Assembly: GCF_007829815.1 (NCBI RefSeq)
Contig: NZ_VIWT01000001.1
Span: forward strand, 186,001-250,000
Direction of reading: 5' to 3'
Length of the DNA stretch: 64,000 bases
DNA from: Kitasatospora viridis
GTDB taxonomy: Bacteria; Actinomycetota; Actinomycetes; Streptomycetales; Streptomycetaceae
This document shows positions 19,586 through 31,238 of the stretch, one piece after another. The notes under the pieces were generated by a model, which saw nothing but the letters and a program-made list of their open reading frames with translations, searched no databases and was not told the DNA's origin. The position numbers and the translations under genes are program-made. Within the stretch, counting starts at the first letter, position 1, and each line of letters begins with the position of its first letter.

Positions 19586-19613
19586 GCCCGCCCCGGGAAA
19601 CCCCGGAGCGGGC
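19586..19613 (-). terminator. Terminator after the P450 gene
   Basis: GCCCGCCCCGGG (19586-19597) pairs with CCCCGGAGCGGGC (19601-19613) around a 3-nt loop, and the minus strand then runs into TTTGAGTTT. It ends the ferredoxin-P450 transcript just before the argG operator. Confidence 0.8.
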
Positions 19614-19657
19614 CGTGGAGTGCTGACGGATCAGCCGTGGACTGCTGACGGATCACC
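19614..19657 (-). repeat. 22-nt tandem duplication over the P450 stop codon
   Basis: Two 22-nt units (19614-19635 and 19636-19657) differ at two positions. Each contains TGA on the minus strand: the real stop at 19653-19655 and a copy at 19631-19633, shifted by one reading frame. Confidence 0.8.
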
Positions 19658-20855
19658 AGGCCAGCGGCAGCTCGTGCAGTCCGTAGATCAGCGACTCGGT
19701 GCGGAACCGCACCTGTTCGAACGGCACCGCCAGCCGCAGCCCGGGCAGCCGGCGCACCAGGGTGGCCAGCGCGATCTGCAGCTCCACCCGGGCCAGCGGC
19801 TGCCCCAGGCACTGGTGCACGCCGAAGCCGAAGGCCAGGTGGCGGCGGGCGTCCCGGGTGATGTCCAACTCCTCGCCGGCGCCGAACATCTCCTCGTCCC
19901 GGTTGGCCGCGGCGATCATCGCGAAGACGCCCTCGCCGGCCCGGACCACCGCTCCCCCGGGCAGCTCGACGTCCTCCACCGCGACCCGGGGCAGGCCGGT
20001 GTGCACGATCGTCAGGTACCGCAGCAGCTCCTCGACCGCGCCCTTGACCAGCTCGGGCTCGGCCCGCAGCTTCGCCAGCTGCTCGGGGTGGCGCAGCAGC
20101 ACCAGGGTCGACAGCGAGGTCATGTTGGCCGTGGTCTCGTGGCCGGCCAGCAGGAGCAGCAGCGCGTTGGAGGCCACCTCACCGGGCGTCAGGTCCTCCC
20201 GGGAGGCCAGCCGGGCCACGATGCCGTCCTCCTCGCCCTTCTTGGAGGCGGCCAGTTCGGTCATGTAGGCGTTGAAGTCGTCCATCGCCGCCTTGACCTG
20301 CTCGGCGCCGGCGGTGGCGTCCAGCACCAGCCGGCTCTGCCGCTGGAAGAACTCGTGGTCCTCGTAGGGCACGCCGAGCAGCTCGCAGATCACCAGCGAG
20401 GGGATCGGGAAGGCGAAGTCGGCGACCAGGTCGGCCGGCGCGCCCTTGGCGATCATCGCGTCCAGCGCGTCGTCGACGATCCGCTGGATCCGCGGGCGCA
20501 GCTGGTCCACCCGCTTGACCAGGAAGTCGCCGGTCATCATCCGGCGCAGCCGCTGGTGCTCGGGGTCGTCGAGCCGGATGAAGGCGGGCTCGTCGCGGAT
20601 GAAGGCGCGCCGGCCCGGGGCGAAGAACGGGAAGCCCTCGATCCGGGCGTCGGCGCTGAACCGGCGGTCGCTCAGCACGGTGCGGACGTCCTGGTAGTCC
20701 GTCACCATCCAGCAGGGCGCGCCGTCCCAGAGCGCCATCCGGGTGGCCGGGCGGCGCTGCGCGGGGGGCGGGTCGAAGGGGCAGCCGGTGGCCCGGGGCT
20801 GCGGGAAGGTGAACAGCTCGGCGGTCTCGTGCGGGGGTTCGTGGAGGCTGGTCAC
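19653..20855 (-). CDS. Cytochrome P450 (CYP105-like)
   Basis: 400 aa from GTG 20855, preceded by GGAGG; the GTG overlaps the ferredoxin stop (GTGA), so the two are translationally coupled. Complete P450: I-helix AGHETT (237-242), ExxR (E276-R279) and heme loop FGFGVHQCLG with ligand C349. The sequence style, the N-terminal PRATGCPFDPPP motif and the paired 3Fe-4S ferredoxin resemble the CYP105 group, which oxidises herbicides, vitamin D and macrolides. The substrate is unknown. Its position between argR and argG, unrelated in function, suggests insertion into an originally contiguous arginine cluster. Confidence 0.94.
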   Translation of the reverse strand: MTSLHEPPHETAELFTFPQPRATGCPFDPPPAQRRPATRMALWDGAPCWMVTDYQDVRTVLSDRRFSADARIEGFPFFAPGRRAFIRDEPAFIRLDDPEHQRLRRMMTGDFLVKRVDQLRPRIQRIVDDALDAMIAKGAPADLVADFAFPIPSLVICELLGVPYEDHEFFQRQSRLVLDATAGAEQVKAAMDDFNAYMTELAASKKGEEDGIVARLASREDLTPGEVASNALLLLLAGHETTANMTSLSTLVLLRHPEQLAKLRAEPELVKGAVEELLRYLTIVHTGLPRVAVEDVELPGGAVVRAGEGVFAMIAAANRDEEMFGAGEELDITRDARRHLAFGFGVHQCLGQPLARVELQIALATLVRRLPGLRLAVPFEQVRFRTESLIYGLHELPLAW

Positions 20856-21055
20856 CGGGCCACCTCCGTCAGGCTGATCGCGCCGGCCGGGCAGAGCGCG
20901 GCGGCGGTCCTGAGCTTCTCGTCGAGCTCCGGGGACGGGTCGGCGTCGAGCAGACGCACCACCCCCTCTTCCTCGTCCTGGTCGAAGACGGTGGGGACGG
21001 CCAGTACGCACTGGCCGGAGCTGCAACAACGGTCCTGATCGACACTCACGTGCAT
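20852..21055 (-). CDS. 3Fe-4S ferredoxin, electron donor of the adjacent P450
   Basis: 67 aa, start ATG 21055 (MHVSVDQDRCC). Cys pattern C-(x5)-C in RCCSSGQC and a later LCPAGAI, with the missing second cysteine that marks the [3Fe-4S] type found beside actinobacterial P450s. Acidic, cytoplasmic, about the usual 65 residues. The stop overlaps the P450 start, so it is expressed stoichiometrically. A separate ferredoxin reductase is not in the window. Confidence 0.92.
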   Translation of the reverse strand: MHVSVDQDRCCSSGQCVLAVPTVFDQDEEEGVVRLLDADPSPELDEKLRTAAALCPAGAISLTEVAR

Positions 21056-21266
21056 GGCGGTACCTCGTCGGGGGCGAAGGGAGAAGGCCACCCGAGCCCG
21101 TTGCCTCGGGCAACCAACTATCCGTGCTGCCAACTTAACGCGCCGTTGCGCTGTGCACGACGGATCGGATCACGCTGTCCGAGATTGGCCGGATTTCAAT
21201 GGTCAGCGTCAACGGTGGAGCGTCAATGGTCCGGCTTCGCCGCTCCGGGCCCCGATGGTCCGGTCC

Positions 21267-21818
21267 TCACCGGTCCGTGCGGGACTGGGCGAGTTGCATC
21301 AGGTGGTCGGCCAGGGCCTGGCCGCCGGCCGGGTCACGGCTGATCAGCAGCACCGTGTCGTCGCCGGCGATGGTGCCGATGATCTCGTACACCTCGGCGG
21401 TGTCGATCGCGGAGGCGAGGAACTGCGCGGCGCCCGGCGGGGTGCGCAGCACCACCAGGTTGCCGGAGGCGGTCGCCGAGACCATCAGCTCGCCGGCCAG
21501 CCGGGCCATCCGGCCCTCGCTGGCCGACTCCCCCATCGGGGCGCGCGGCGTGCGGTCGCCGCCCTCGGCCGGGACGGCGTAGATCAGCGCGCCGTCCCGG
21601 TTGCGGATCTTGACCGCCCCCAGCTCGTCCAGGTCCCGGGAGAGCGTCGCCTGGGTGACCACCAGCCCGTCGTCGGCCAGCAGCTTGGCCAACTGGCTCT
21701 GCGAGCGGACGGGCTGACGGGTCAGCAGGTCGACGATCCGGCGGTGCCGCGCGGTCCGGGTCTGCGGCACCTGCGGCGTCGGGCCCGGGGCGGGCTGGTC
21801 GGGTGGGGGCACTGTCAT
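21267..21818 (-). CDS. argR: Arginine repressor ArgR
   Basis: 183 aa. N-terminal winged helix (about residues 22-90: [37 protein letters not shown]) and C-terminal oligomerisation/arginine-binding domain (about 110-180: [34 protein letters not shown]). Acts as an arginine-dependent hexameric repressor of arg genes. It closes the argCJBDR operon, 18 nt after argD. An extra 20-residue Pro-rich N-terminal tail precedes the DNA-binding domain. Confidence 0.96.
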   Translation of the reverse strand: MTVPPPDQPAPGPTPQVPQTRTARHRRIVDLLTRQPVRSQSQLAKLLADDGLVVTQATLSRDLDELGAVKIRNRDGALIYAVPAEGGDRTPRAPMGESASEGRMARLAGELMVSATASGNLVVLRTPPGAAQFLASAIDTAEVYEIIGTIAGDDTVLLISRDPAGGQALADHLMQLAQSRTDR

Positions 21819-21836
21819 GATGATGATTCTTCCGGA

Positions 21837-23108
21837 CTACTCGCCGGCCTGCGCGGCCGGGTCGTCCTGCCGGGCGTCCAGCTCGGCCCGGACCTGGGCG
21901 AGGACCGCCGGCAGCGCCCCCAGGAACTCCTCCACCTGCCGGTCCGTCAGCACCAGCGGCGGCGCCAGCCGCACCGCGTCCGCCACCGCGGCGTTCACCA
22001 GGAAGCCGGCCTGCTGGGCGGCGGCCTGCACCTGGACGGCGACCGGCTCGGTGAGCACGATCCCGAGCAGCAGGCCCGCGCCCCGCACCCCGGCCACCAG
22101 CGGGTCGCCGATCGCCTCGATGCCGGTGCGAAGCCGCTCGCCGAGCTGCTGGACCCGGGCGAGCAGGCCCTGCGACTCGATGGTGTCCAGCACCGCCAGC
22201 GCGCCGGCCGCCACCACCGGGTTGCCGCCGAAGGTGGAGCCGTGGTGACCGGGCTTCAGCAGCTCGGCCGCCGCGCCGTAGGCGATCACGGCGCCGATCG
22301 GCAGACCGCCGCCGAGGCCCTTGGCCAGCGTCACCACGTCCGGCTCCAGGCCGGGCACCGCCTGGTGGGCGAACCAGTGGCCGGTCCGGCCGATGCCGGT
22401 CTGCACCTCGTCCAGCACCAGCAGCGCGCCGGCCGCGCGGGTGATCTCCCGGGCCGCCAGCAGGTACTCCGCCGACAGCGGGATCGCGCCGTTCTCGCCC
22501 TGGATCGGCTCCAGCACCACGGCGGCCGTCCGCTCGGTGACCGCCGCCCGCAGCGCCTCGACGTCGCCGAACGGCACGTGGGTGACGTCGCCCGGCAGCG
22601 GGCGGAACGGGTCCTGCTTGGCCGGCTGGCCGGTGAGCGCCAGCGCGCCCATGGTCCGGCCGTGGAACGAGCCCTGCAGCGAGACCAGCCCGGTCCGGCC
22701 GGTCAGCCGGCTGAGCTTGAACGCGGCCTCCAGCGCCTCGGTGCCGGAGTTGCAGAAGTAGACCCGGCCCGGCCGCGGGTCCAGCGCCCGCAGCCGCTCG
22801 GCCAGCGCGATGGTCGGCTCGCTGGTGAACAGGTTGGAGACGTGGCCGAGCGTGCCGAGCTGGGCGGTCACCGCGGCGAGCAGCGCCGGGTGCGCGTGGC
22901 CCAGCGCGTTGACCGCGATGCCGGCGACCAGGTCCAGGTACTGCTTGCCGTCGGCGTCCCAGACCACCGAGCCCTCGCCCTTGACCAGCGGCAGCCGCGG
23001 GGTGCCGTAGTTGTCGGTGAAGGCGGCCTGGTAACGGTCCGTCAGTTCTTTGTTGGACACAGCCTTGTTGGACACAGCCTTGTTGGAACCTGCCTCGTCG
23101 CTCGTCAT
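21837..23108 (-). CDS. argD: Acetylornithine aminotransferase
   Basis: 423 aa, PLP class III aminotransferase converting N-acetylglutamate semialdehyde to acetylornithine. [18 protein letters not shown] (PLP Asp), [16 protein letters not shown] (Schiff-base Lys), [17 protein letters not shown] and [16 protein letters not shown] are all present. ATG 23108 overlaps the argB stop (ATGA). The first 20 codons hold a 15-nt tandem repeat giving [15 protein letters not shown]; a GTG inside the repeat could also serve as start. The repeat is not part of the family fold. Confidence 0.95.
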   Translation of the reverse strand: MTSDEAGSNKAVSNKAVSNKELTDRYQAAFTDNYGTPRLPLVKGEGSVVWDADGKQYLDLVAGIAVNALGHAHPALLAAVTAQLGTLGHVSNLFTSEPTIALAERLRALDPRPGRVYFCNSGTEALEAAFKLSRLTGRTGLVSLQGSFHGRTMGALALTGQPAKQDPFRPLPGDVTHVPFGDVEALRAAVTERTAAVVLEPIQGENGAIPLSAEYLLAAREITRAAGALLVLDEVQTGIGRTGHWFAHQAVPGLEPDVVTLAKGLGGGLPIGAVIAYGAAAELLKPGHHGSTFGGNPVVAAGALAVLDTIESQGLLARVQQLGERLRTGIEAIGDPLVAGVRGAGLLLGIVLTEPVAVQVQAAAQQAGFLVNAAVADAVRLAPPLVLTDRQVEEFLGALPAVLAQVRAELDARQDDPAAQAGE

Positions 23109-24037
23109 GCCAAGCCCCCCAGTACGGTCGTCTCGTCGTCCGGCACCACCATGGTGCCGATGCCCTCGTCGGTGAAGATCTCCAGCAGCAGGCTGTGCTG
23201 CACCCGGCCGTCCAGCACCCGGGCGGTGCCCACCCCGGAGCGCACCGCGCGCAGGCAGCCCTCCATCTTGGGCAGCATGCCGCTGGCCAGGGTCGGCAGT
23301 ATGGCTTCGAGCTCACTGGCCGTCAGCTGGCTGATCACGTCATCGGAGTTGGGCCAGTCGGCGTACAGCCCCTCGACGTCGGTCAGCACCACCAGCATCT
23401 CGGCGCCGAGCGAACTGGCCAGCGCGGCGGCGGCGGTGTCGGCGTTGATGTTGTAGACGTGGCCGTCGGCACCCCGGGCCACGCTGGAGATCACCGGGAT
23501 CCGGCCGTCCGCGATCAGCGCCTTGACGGCGCCGGGCTCGATGTTGACGATGTCGCCGACCAGGCCGATGTCCACCTGCTCGCCGTCCACCACCGCGTAC
23601 CGCTTGACGGCCGTCATGGTGTGCGCGTCCTCGCCGGTCATCCCGACCGCGAACGGGCCGTGCTCGTTGAGCAGGCCGACCAGTTCGCGCTGGACCTGGC
23701 CGGCCAGCACCATCCGGACCACGTCCATGGTCTCCGGGGTGGTCACCCGCAGGCCCGCGGTGAAGGTGGACTCCAGGCCCAGCTTGGCCAGTTGGGCGCT
23801 GATCTGCGGGCCGCCGCCGTGCACCACGACCGGATGCAGGCCGGCGTACCGGAGGAAGACCACGTCCTGGGCGAAGGCCGACTTGAGCGAGTCGTCGACC
23901 ATGGCGTTGCCGCCGAACTTGATCACCACGGTCTTGCCGTGGAACCGCTCCAGCCAGGGCAGCGCCTCGATCAGCGTCATCGCCTTGGGCAGCGCGGTGT
24001 TGTTGCGGGCCTGTTCGCCCTTGGGTGCGATCTGCAC
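23105..24037 (-). CDS. argB: Acetylglutamate kinase
   Basis: 310 aa, GTG start at 24037 with GAGGA upstream. Amino-acid kinase fold with [13 protein letters not shown] near the N-terminus (about 34-46), VVHGGGPQI (about 73-81), [28 protein letters not shown] and [15 protein letters not shown]. It phosphorylates N-acetylglutamate, normally the step inhibited by arginine; the N-terminal helix seen in arginine-sensitive NAGKs may be present in the first 25 residues. Third gene of argCJBDR. Confidence 0.96.
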   Translation of the reverse strand: MQIAPKGEQARNNTALPKAMTLIEALPWLERFHGKTVVIKFGGNAMVDDSLKSAFAQDVVFLRYAGLHPVVVHGGGPQISAQLAKLGLESTFTAGLRVTTPETMDVVRMVLAGQVQRELVGLLNEHGPFAVGMTGEDAHTMTAVKRYAVVDGEQVDIGLVGDIVNIEPGAVKALIADGRIPVISSVARGADGHVYNINADTAAAALASSLGAEMLVVLTDVEGLYADWPNSDDVISQLTASELEAILPTLASGMLPKMEGCLRAVRSGVGTARVLDGRVQHSLLLEIFTDEGIGTMVVPDDETTVLGGLA

Positions 24038-24046
24038 GGGTAGTCC

Positions 24047-24067
24047 TCGCGGCTCAGGTCTCGCGGC

Positions 24068-24074
<7 letters not shown>
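24047..24074 (-). repeat. 14-nt tandem duplication over the argJ stop codon
   Basis: TCGCGGCTCAGGTC (24047-24060) and TCGCGGCTCAGGTG (24061-24074) are tandem copies. On the minus strand each carries TGA: the argJ stop at 24068-24070 and a second TGA 14 nt on, in another frame, just before the argB ribosome-binding site. Confidence 0.8.
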
Positions 24075-27027
<2,953 letters not shown>

Positions 27028-27031
<4 letters not shown>

Positions 27032-27837
27032 GCACCGACCATGCGTCGACGCGGTTGCTCGACGAGTACGCGCGCGGTGACGCGGCGATGGCCGCGGACA
27101 CCGTGTGGGCCCTGGAGGCCCACCTGGAGACCTGCGCGCCGTGCCGGGGCCGCCTGGCGGCCGCCGTGGCCACCGGGGCGCCGGGCGTCGCCGCGCTCGT
27201 CGACGCCGTCCGGGCCGGTCTGGAGCCGCAGTTGGACGCAGCCGTCCAGACGCCCGCGCGGCGCCGCCGCCCGAGCTGGGTGACGACCTGGCTGACGCCG
27301 GCCGCGGCCCCGTGGCTGGCCGTGACCGTCGCCGTCGCCCTGCTGGCGCTGGCGCTGGGCAGCGCCGGGGCGCCGGCCTTCGACGGGGCCTCGCCCCTGG
27401 TGCTGATCGCGCCCGTGCTGCCGCTGTGCGCCGTCGCCGGGGCCTGGTCGCGCGCCCTGGACCCGGCGCACGAGCTGACCGCCGCCACCGCCCGGGCCGG
27501 TCTGCCGCTGCTCCTGCGGCGCGCCACCGCCGCCCTCGTGGTGGTCGTGCCGGTGCTCCTGGTGGGGGGCCTGCTGACCGGGGCCACCACGGCCGCGCAG
27601 TGGCTGCTGCCCTCCCTGGCCTTCACCTCCACCGCGCTGGCGCTGGGCAGCGTGATCGGCGTGACCCGCGCCGCCGCCGCACTGGTGGCCGCCTGGGGCG
27701 CCGTCATCGCGGTGCCCTGGGGCGACGGCCGCCTCCCGCTCGCCCTGCTGTCGGACCAACTGCCCGTGTGGGCCGTGCTCCTGGCGCTCGGCACCGGCAC
27801 CGTGATCGCCCGCAGGAACGCCTACTCGACGCTGTGA
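27028..27837 (+). CDS. Membrane-bound zinc-finger anti-sigma factor (putative)
   Basis: 269 aa. N-terminal ASD-like part with the zf-HC2 pattern HLETCAPC (H-x3-C-x2-C, about residues 31-38), followed by about six hydrophobic segments (about 90-255). The start overlaps the sigma stop. Architecture and position fit an anti-sigma factor that holds the sigma at the membrane until a signal arrives; the multi-span C-terminus is longer than the single helix of classical RsrA/RskA types, so it may itself sense the signal or contact the transporter encoded next. Confidence 0.78.
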
Positions 27838-27893
27838 AGCCCTCGTCGCACCTCGACCTCGTTGAAGAACTCGCTGAAGAAGGGGAGCAGCTC

Positions 27894-28703
27894 ATGCCAC
27901 CGATGACGAGCGCGGCCGACACCGCGCCGAGGACCTACGCCTGGGAGATCCAGGCCACCGACCTGAAGGTGCGGGCCGGACGCAAGAAGATGGCCGTCGA
28001 CGGACTCGACCTCGCCCTGGGCACCGGCACCCACGGCCTGCTGGGGCCCAACGGGGCGGGGAAGACCACCCTGATCCGGTCCCTGGCCACCGTGCTGCGC
28101 CCCGCCGGCGGCGAGCTGCGGCTGTGCGGCACCGCGGTCGGCGGCTCGGGCGACCTGCGTGCGCTGCGCCGCCGGATCGGCTACCTGCCGCAGGAGTTCG
28201 GCTACTACAAGCGCTTCACGGTGCGTGAGTTCGTCGAGTACATGGCCTGGTTGAAGGAGGTGCCCAAGGCGGACGTCCCCGCGGCCGTGCAGCGCGCCGT
28301 GGAGCGGGTCGGCCTGGCCGACCGCGCCGACCACCGGATGAAGACCCTCTCCGGCGGCATGGTGCGCCGCGCCGGCATCGCCCAGGCCATCGTCAACGAC
28401 CCCGTGCTGCTGCTCCTCGACGAGCCGACGGCCGGTCTGGACCCGGCGCAGCGCCTGCGCTTCCGCGAGCTGCTGCAGGAACTGGGCCGCGACGCCTGCG
28501 TGGTCGTCTCCACCCACCTGGTCGAGGACGTCGCGGCCGCCTGCTCCGACGTGGTGCTGTTCGCCGAGGGCCGCCTGGTCTTCCAGGGCACCCCGGAGGT
28601 GCTGGCGGCGGCGGGCGGCTCCGAGTACCCGGGCGACAGCCCGCTGGAGCGCGGCTACTCGGCCCTGCTCCAGAACTCCGGGCAGCAGCGGGGGACCTGG
28701 TGA
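27894..28703 (+). CDS. ABC transporter ATP-binding protein
   Basis: 269 aa from ATG 27894, preceded by GGGGAG at 8 nt; a GTG at 27834 overlapping the previous stop is possible but lacks a site. Walker A GPNGAGKTT, Q-loop YLPQEFGYYKRF, signature LSGGMVRRAGIAQAI, Walker B LLLLDEPTAGLDP and H-loop VVSTHLVEDV are intact. The subfamily is that of CcmA/drug and bacitracin-type exporters. It works with the two membrane proteins encoded immediately downstream. Confidence 0.92.
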   Translation: MPPMTSAADTAPRTYAWEIQATDLKVRAGRKKMAVDGLDLALGTGTHGLLGPNGAGKTTLIRSLATVLRPAGGELRLCGTAVGGSGDLRALRRRIGYLPQEFGYYKRFTVREFVEYMAWLKEVPKADVPAAVQRAVERVGLADRADHRMKTLSGGMVRRAGIAQAIVNDPVLLLLDEPTAGLDPAQRLRFRELLQELGRDACVVVSTHLVEDVAAACSDVVLFAEGRLVFQGTPEVLAAAGGSEYPGDSPLERGYSALLQNSGQQRGTW

Positions 28704-30094
28704 ACGCGCGGGTGCTCGGGATCGAGCTGAAGCGGTCCGTCGCGCCGTGGCCCGGCGTCGTCGTGCTCGGCGGCAGCGTGGCGATCCTCTTCCTGATCGA
28801 CGGGATCTGGTGGCGGGGCACCGCCGGGTGGACGGCCCAGTGGACCCCCATGGCGCTGTGGACCCGGTCCTGGCTGGCCTACTGGTGGCCGCTGGCGGCG
28901 GGCGCGGGGGCGGTGTACGGGCTGCGCGACTCCCGCTCGCGGATGACCGAGCTGCTCGCGACCACCCCGCTGCCGGCCTGGCGCCGCGCGGCGGCGCCGG
29001 CCGGTGCGATGGCGCTCGCGCTGGTCACCGGCTTCGGCCTGGTCGTCCTGGTGGGCGCGGTCCGAGTGGCGCTCGGCCCCACCGGCCACCTGACGTCCCT
29101 CGGCTGGCTGCCGATCTCGCTGGTGGCCGCGCTGGCCCTGGTCGCGGCGGCGGTCTTCGGCATGGGCGCCGCCCGGGCCCTCCCCTCCGTGCTCACCCCG
29201 CCGGCCCTGGTGATGCTGCTCCTCCTGGCGGAGCTGCTGCTGCGTCAGGACAACGAGGGGCTGCTGCCGTCGGGCACCGCGCCGAACCGGCTCGCCCTGC
29301 TGTCCCCGGCGGTCGCGGAGCCGCGGGAGCTGCTGCTGACCCTGTCCGGCTCCGTGCACCTGGGCCAGGCGCTCTGGCTGCTCGGCCTGCTCGCCACCGG
29401 ACTCGGCCTGCTGTCGGCCGCGACCCGCCGGGCCCGGCTGCTCGCGGCGGCCCCCGTGCTGGCCGGCGCGGCCCTGGCCCTGCTGATCCTGCCGGCCGAC
29501 CCGCGCGGCAGCTACGTCGTCGACCGGGCCGCCGCCGCCCTGGTCTGCGACGGCCCGGTGTGCGTGACGCAGGCGCACCGCTCGCAGCTGGCCGCACTCG
29601 CGCCGCGCGCCGAGGAGGCGCTGCGCCTGCTGCACGACGCCCTGGGCGACGGGGCACCGGCCTCGGTGCGGGAGGAGACCGCGCTGCGCGCGCTCGCCGA
29701 CGACCGCCAACTCGCCGGCGACGTGCTGCTGGTCGACTTCGAGGACCCGCTGGTCGTCGGTGCGTCGGGGGACGGACTGACCCGCGTCCTGGTCGCCCAG
29801 GGCCTGGCGCCGAACTGCGCGCCGCGCACCCCGTGGGAGGGCGGTGGGCTGGTCGACGTGCCCGTGCAGAGCATCGTCGCGAGCTGGGCCCTCGGCGATC
29901 ACCGGCTCGAACCGCTGCGGCAGCCGGACCCCGGCGAGTACGGGCAGCGTGCGTGGGCGCGGGCGCAAGCCGCCTGGCAGCAGCTGACGGCCCTGCCGCC
30001 GGCCGAGCAGCGCGCGCGGATCGCCCGGGCGCACGCCGCCGCGCTCTCCTGCCAGGACGGGCTCGCGGCACTGACCGGGGAGGCGTCCTCGTGA
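28700..30094 (+). CDS. ABC transporter membrane protein, large
   Basis: 464 aa, GTG start overlapping the ATPase stop (GTGA). About seven hydrophobic segments in residues 10-270, then a soluble C-terminal part (about 275-464) starting near LILPADPRGSYVVDR, containing two cysteines (LVCDGPVCVTQ) and mostly helical. Membrane half resembles ABC-2 permeases of the ABC exporter next to it. The C-terminal domain is not one I recognise; by topology it is probably extracytoplasmic and could be the substrate- or stress-sensing part. Confidence 0.75.
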   Translation: MNARVLGIELKRSVAPWPGVVVLGGSVAILFLIDGIWWRGTAGWTAQWTPMALWTRSWLAYWWPLAAGAGAVYGLRDSRSRMTELLATTPLPAWRRAAAPAGAMALALVTGFGLVVLVGAVRVALGPTGHLTSLGWLPISLVAALALVAAAVFGMGAARALPSVLTPPALVMLLLLAELLLRQDNEGLLPSGTAPNRLALLSPAVAEPRELLLTLSGSVHLGQALWLLGLLATGLGLLSAATRRARLLAAAPVLAGAALALLILPADPRGSYVVDRAAAALVCDGPVCVTQAHRSQLAALAPRAEEALRLLHDALGDGAPASVREETALRALADDRQLAGDVLLVDFEDPLVVGASGDGLTRVLVAQGLAPNCAPRTPWEGGGLVDVPVQSIVASWALGDHRLEPLRQPDPGEYGQRAWARAQAAWQQLTALPPAEQRARIARAHAAALSCQDGLAALTGEASS

Positions 30095-30663
30095 GGTGGC
30101 TGACGCTGTACGCGCGTTCGCGGCAGGTACCCGCCTCGGCCGCCGCGATCACGCTGGTCGCGCTGGCGCTGTGGGCCCTCGGCCAGGGCGGCGGCCACGG
30201 CCCCGGTCTGAACGTCGCGCTCCTGGTGCTCACCGCGAACGTGGCGGCCGCCTCGATCGGACTCGGCGGGCCGGACGAGGCGCTGGAGCGGACGGCCGCG
30301 ATCCGCTGGCCGCTGCGCCGGGCGGCGCACGTGCTGCTGGGCGGCGCGGTCGCCGGCGCGGCGCTGCTGGCGGTCCGGGCGGCGGGCCCGGACCTCGCCC
30401 CGGCCGCGTTCGTCGTCCGGGACGGCGCGGGCCTGATCGGCCTGGCCGCGCTCGGGGCGGTGTTGTGCGGGGCACCGTTCGCCTGGACCCTGCCGACCGG
30501 CTGGCTCGGCTACACCCTGCTGGCGCCGGTCGCGCCCGGCGTCGTGGGCCAGGTGGGCAGCTGGATGCTCTACTCCCCCGCCACGACGGCGTCCGCCGCG
30601 ACCGCGTGGGCGCTGCTGGCGGCGGGCACCGTGCTGTACGCGGTGGCGGGACCGCGGCGCTGA
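30091..30663 (+). CDS. ABC transporter-associated integral membrane protein
   Basis: 190 aa, GTG at 30091 overlapping the previous stop (GTGA). Five to six hydrophobic helices fill most of the protein (SAAAITLVALALWALG, NVALLVLTANVAAASIG, AHVLLGGAVAGAALLAV, GLIGLAALGAVLCGAPFAW, AATAWALLAAGTVLYAVAG). No family-specific motif is visible. Last gene of the sigma/anti-sigma/ABC operon, probably the second transmembrane subunit. Confidence 0.75.
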   Translation: MRWLTLYARSRQVPASAAAITLVALALWALGQGGGHGPGLNVALLVLTANVAAASIGLGGPDEALERTAAIRWPLRRAAHVLLGGAVAGAALLAVRAAGPDLAPAAFVVRDGAGLIGLAALGAVLCGAPFAWTLPTGWLGYTLLAPVAPGVVGQVGSWMLYSPATTASAATAWALLAAGTVLYAVAGPRR

Positions 30664-30739
30664 CGGGTCGCCAGGCCGACGGGCTGACGGGCTGACGGGC
30701 TGACGGGCTGACGGGCTGACGGGCTGACGGGCTGACGGG
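30661..30739 (+). repeat. 8-nt minisatellite (GACGGGCT) starting at the stop codon of the ABC membrane gene
   Basis: The stop codon context is TGACGGG; from 30678 to 30739 the unit GACGGGCT is repeated 7.75 times, so TGACGGG recurs every 8 nt and supplies stop codons in all three frames. The repeat is pure, with no interruptions, implying recent or ongoing slippage. Nothing else is seen in the gap up to 30902. Confidence 0.9.
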
Positions 30740-30902
30740 TCCACCCGGCACCGCCCCGCGACGGGGGCGCGCCAAAGTGGGGCCGGATCCCGCCAAAGTG
30801 CCGTCCGCCCCCGGAACCACTGGCGACACACCGGCACCACGGCTGCCAAGGTACTGCCCGCCGTGCTGCCGCACGGACCGTCATCCCGAAGGGACCGACC
30901 CC

Positions 30903-31223
30903 ATGCTGACGACCAATCGCGTTCTCGCCGCAGCGCTCGCCGCCGGGGCGCTGCTGCTCCTCGGAGTCACCCCGGCCTCCGCCCGGGCGGCCGCTCCCCG
31001 GCAGGCCGCGCCCGGTTCCACCCAGGACTTCTACGGGACCGGCTGGTCCCTGCTCTACCAGGGCGCGCTCGGCAACGCGACGGCCGCCGCGGACAGCGCG
31101 GCGAACAGCGCCGGCTACCCGTCGAGCGGGTGCACCCAGGTCAACCAGTGGGTGAGCTACACGCTGGCGCGGCCCATCCGCTGGAACGCCGAGGTCGAGC
31201 TCCAGTGCACCGCCGCGGCCTGA
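30903..31223 (+). CDS. Small secreted protein of unknown function
   Basis: 106 aa. Classical Sec signal peptide (MLTTNRVLAAALAAGALLLLGV, Ala-rich cleavage near PASARA), then a mature domain of about 75 residues with Asn/Ala/Ser-rich helices and two cysteines (SGCTQVNQW and ELQCTAAA) that could form one disulfide. GAAGGGA precedes the ATG. No family is recognised. Isolated between the ABC operon and a convergent methyltransferase gene. Confidence 0.7.
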   Translation: MLTTNRVLAAALAAGALLLLGVTPASARAAAPRQAAPGSTQDFYGTGWSLLYQGALGNATAAADSAANSAGYPSSGCTQVNQWVSYTLARPIRWNAEVELQCTAAA

Positions 31224-31238
31224 CCGGCCGGCTCGTGC

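Noticed and set aside
30678-30739. CRISPR array
   Set aside because: Perfect contiguous 8-nt copies without spacers; a minisatellite, not a CRISPR.
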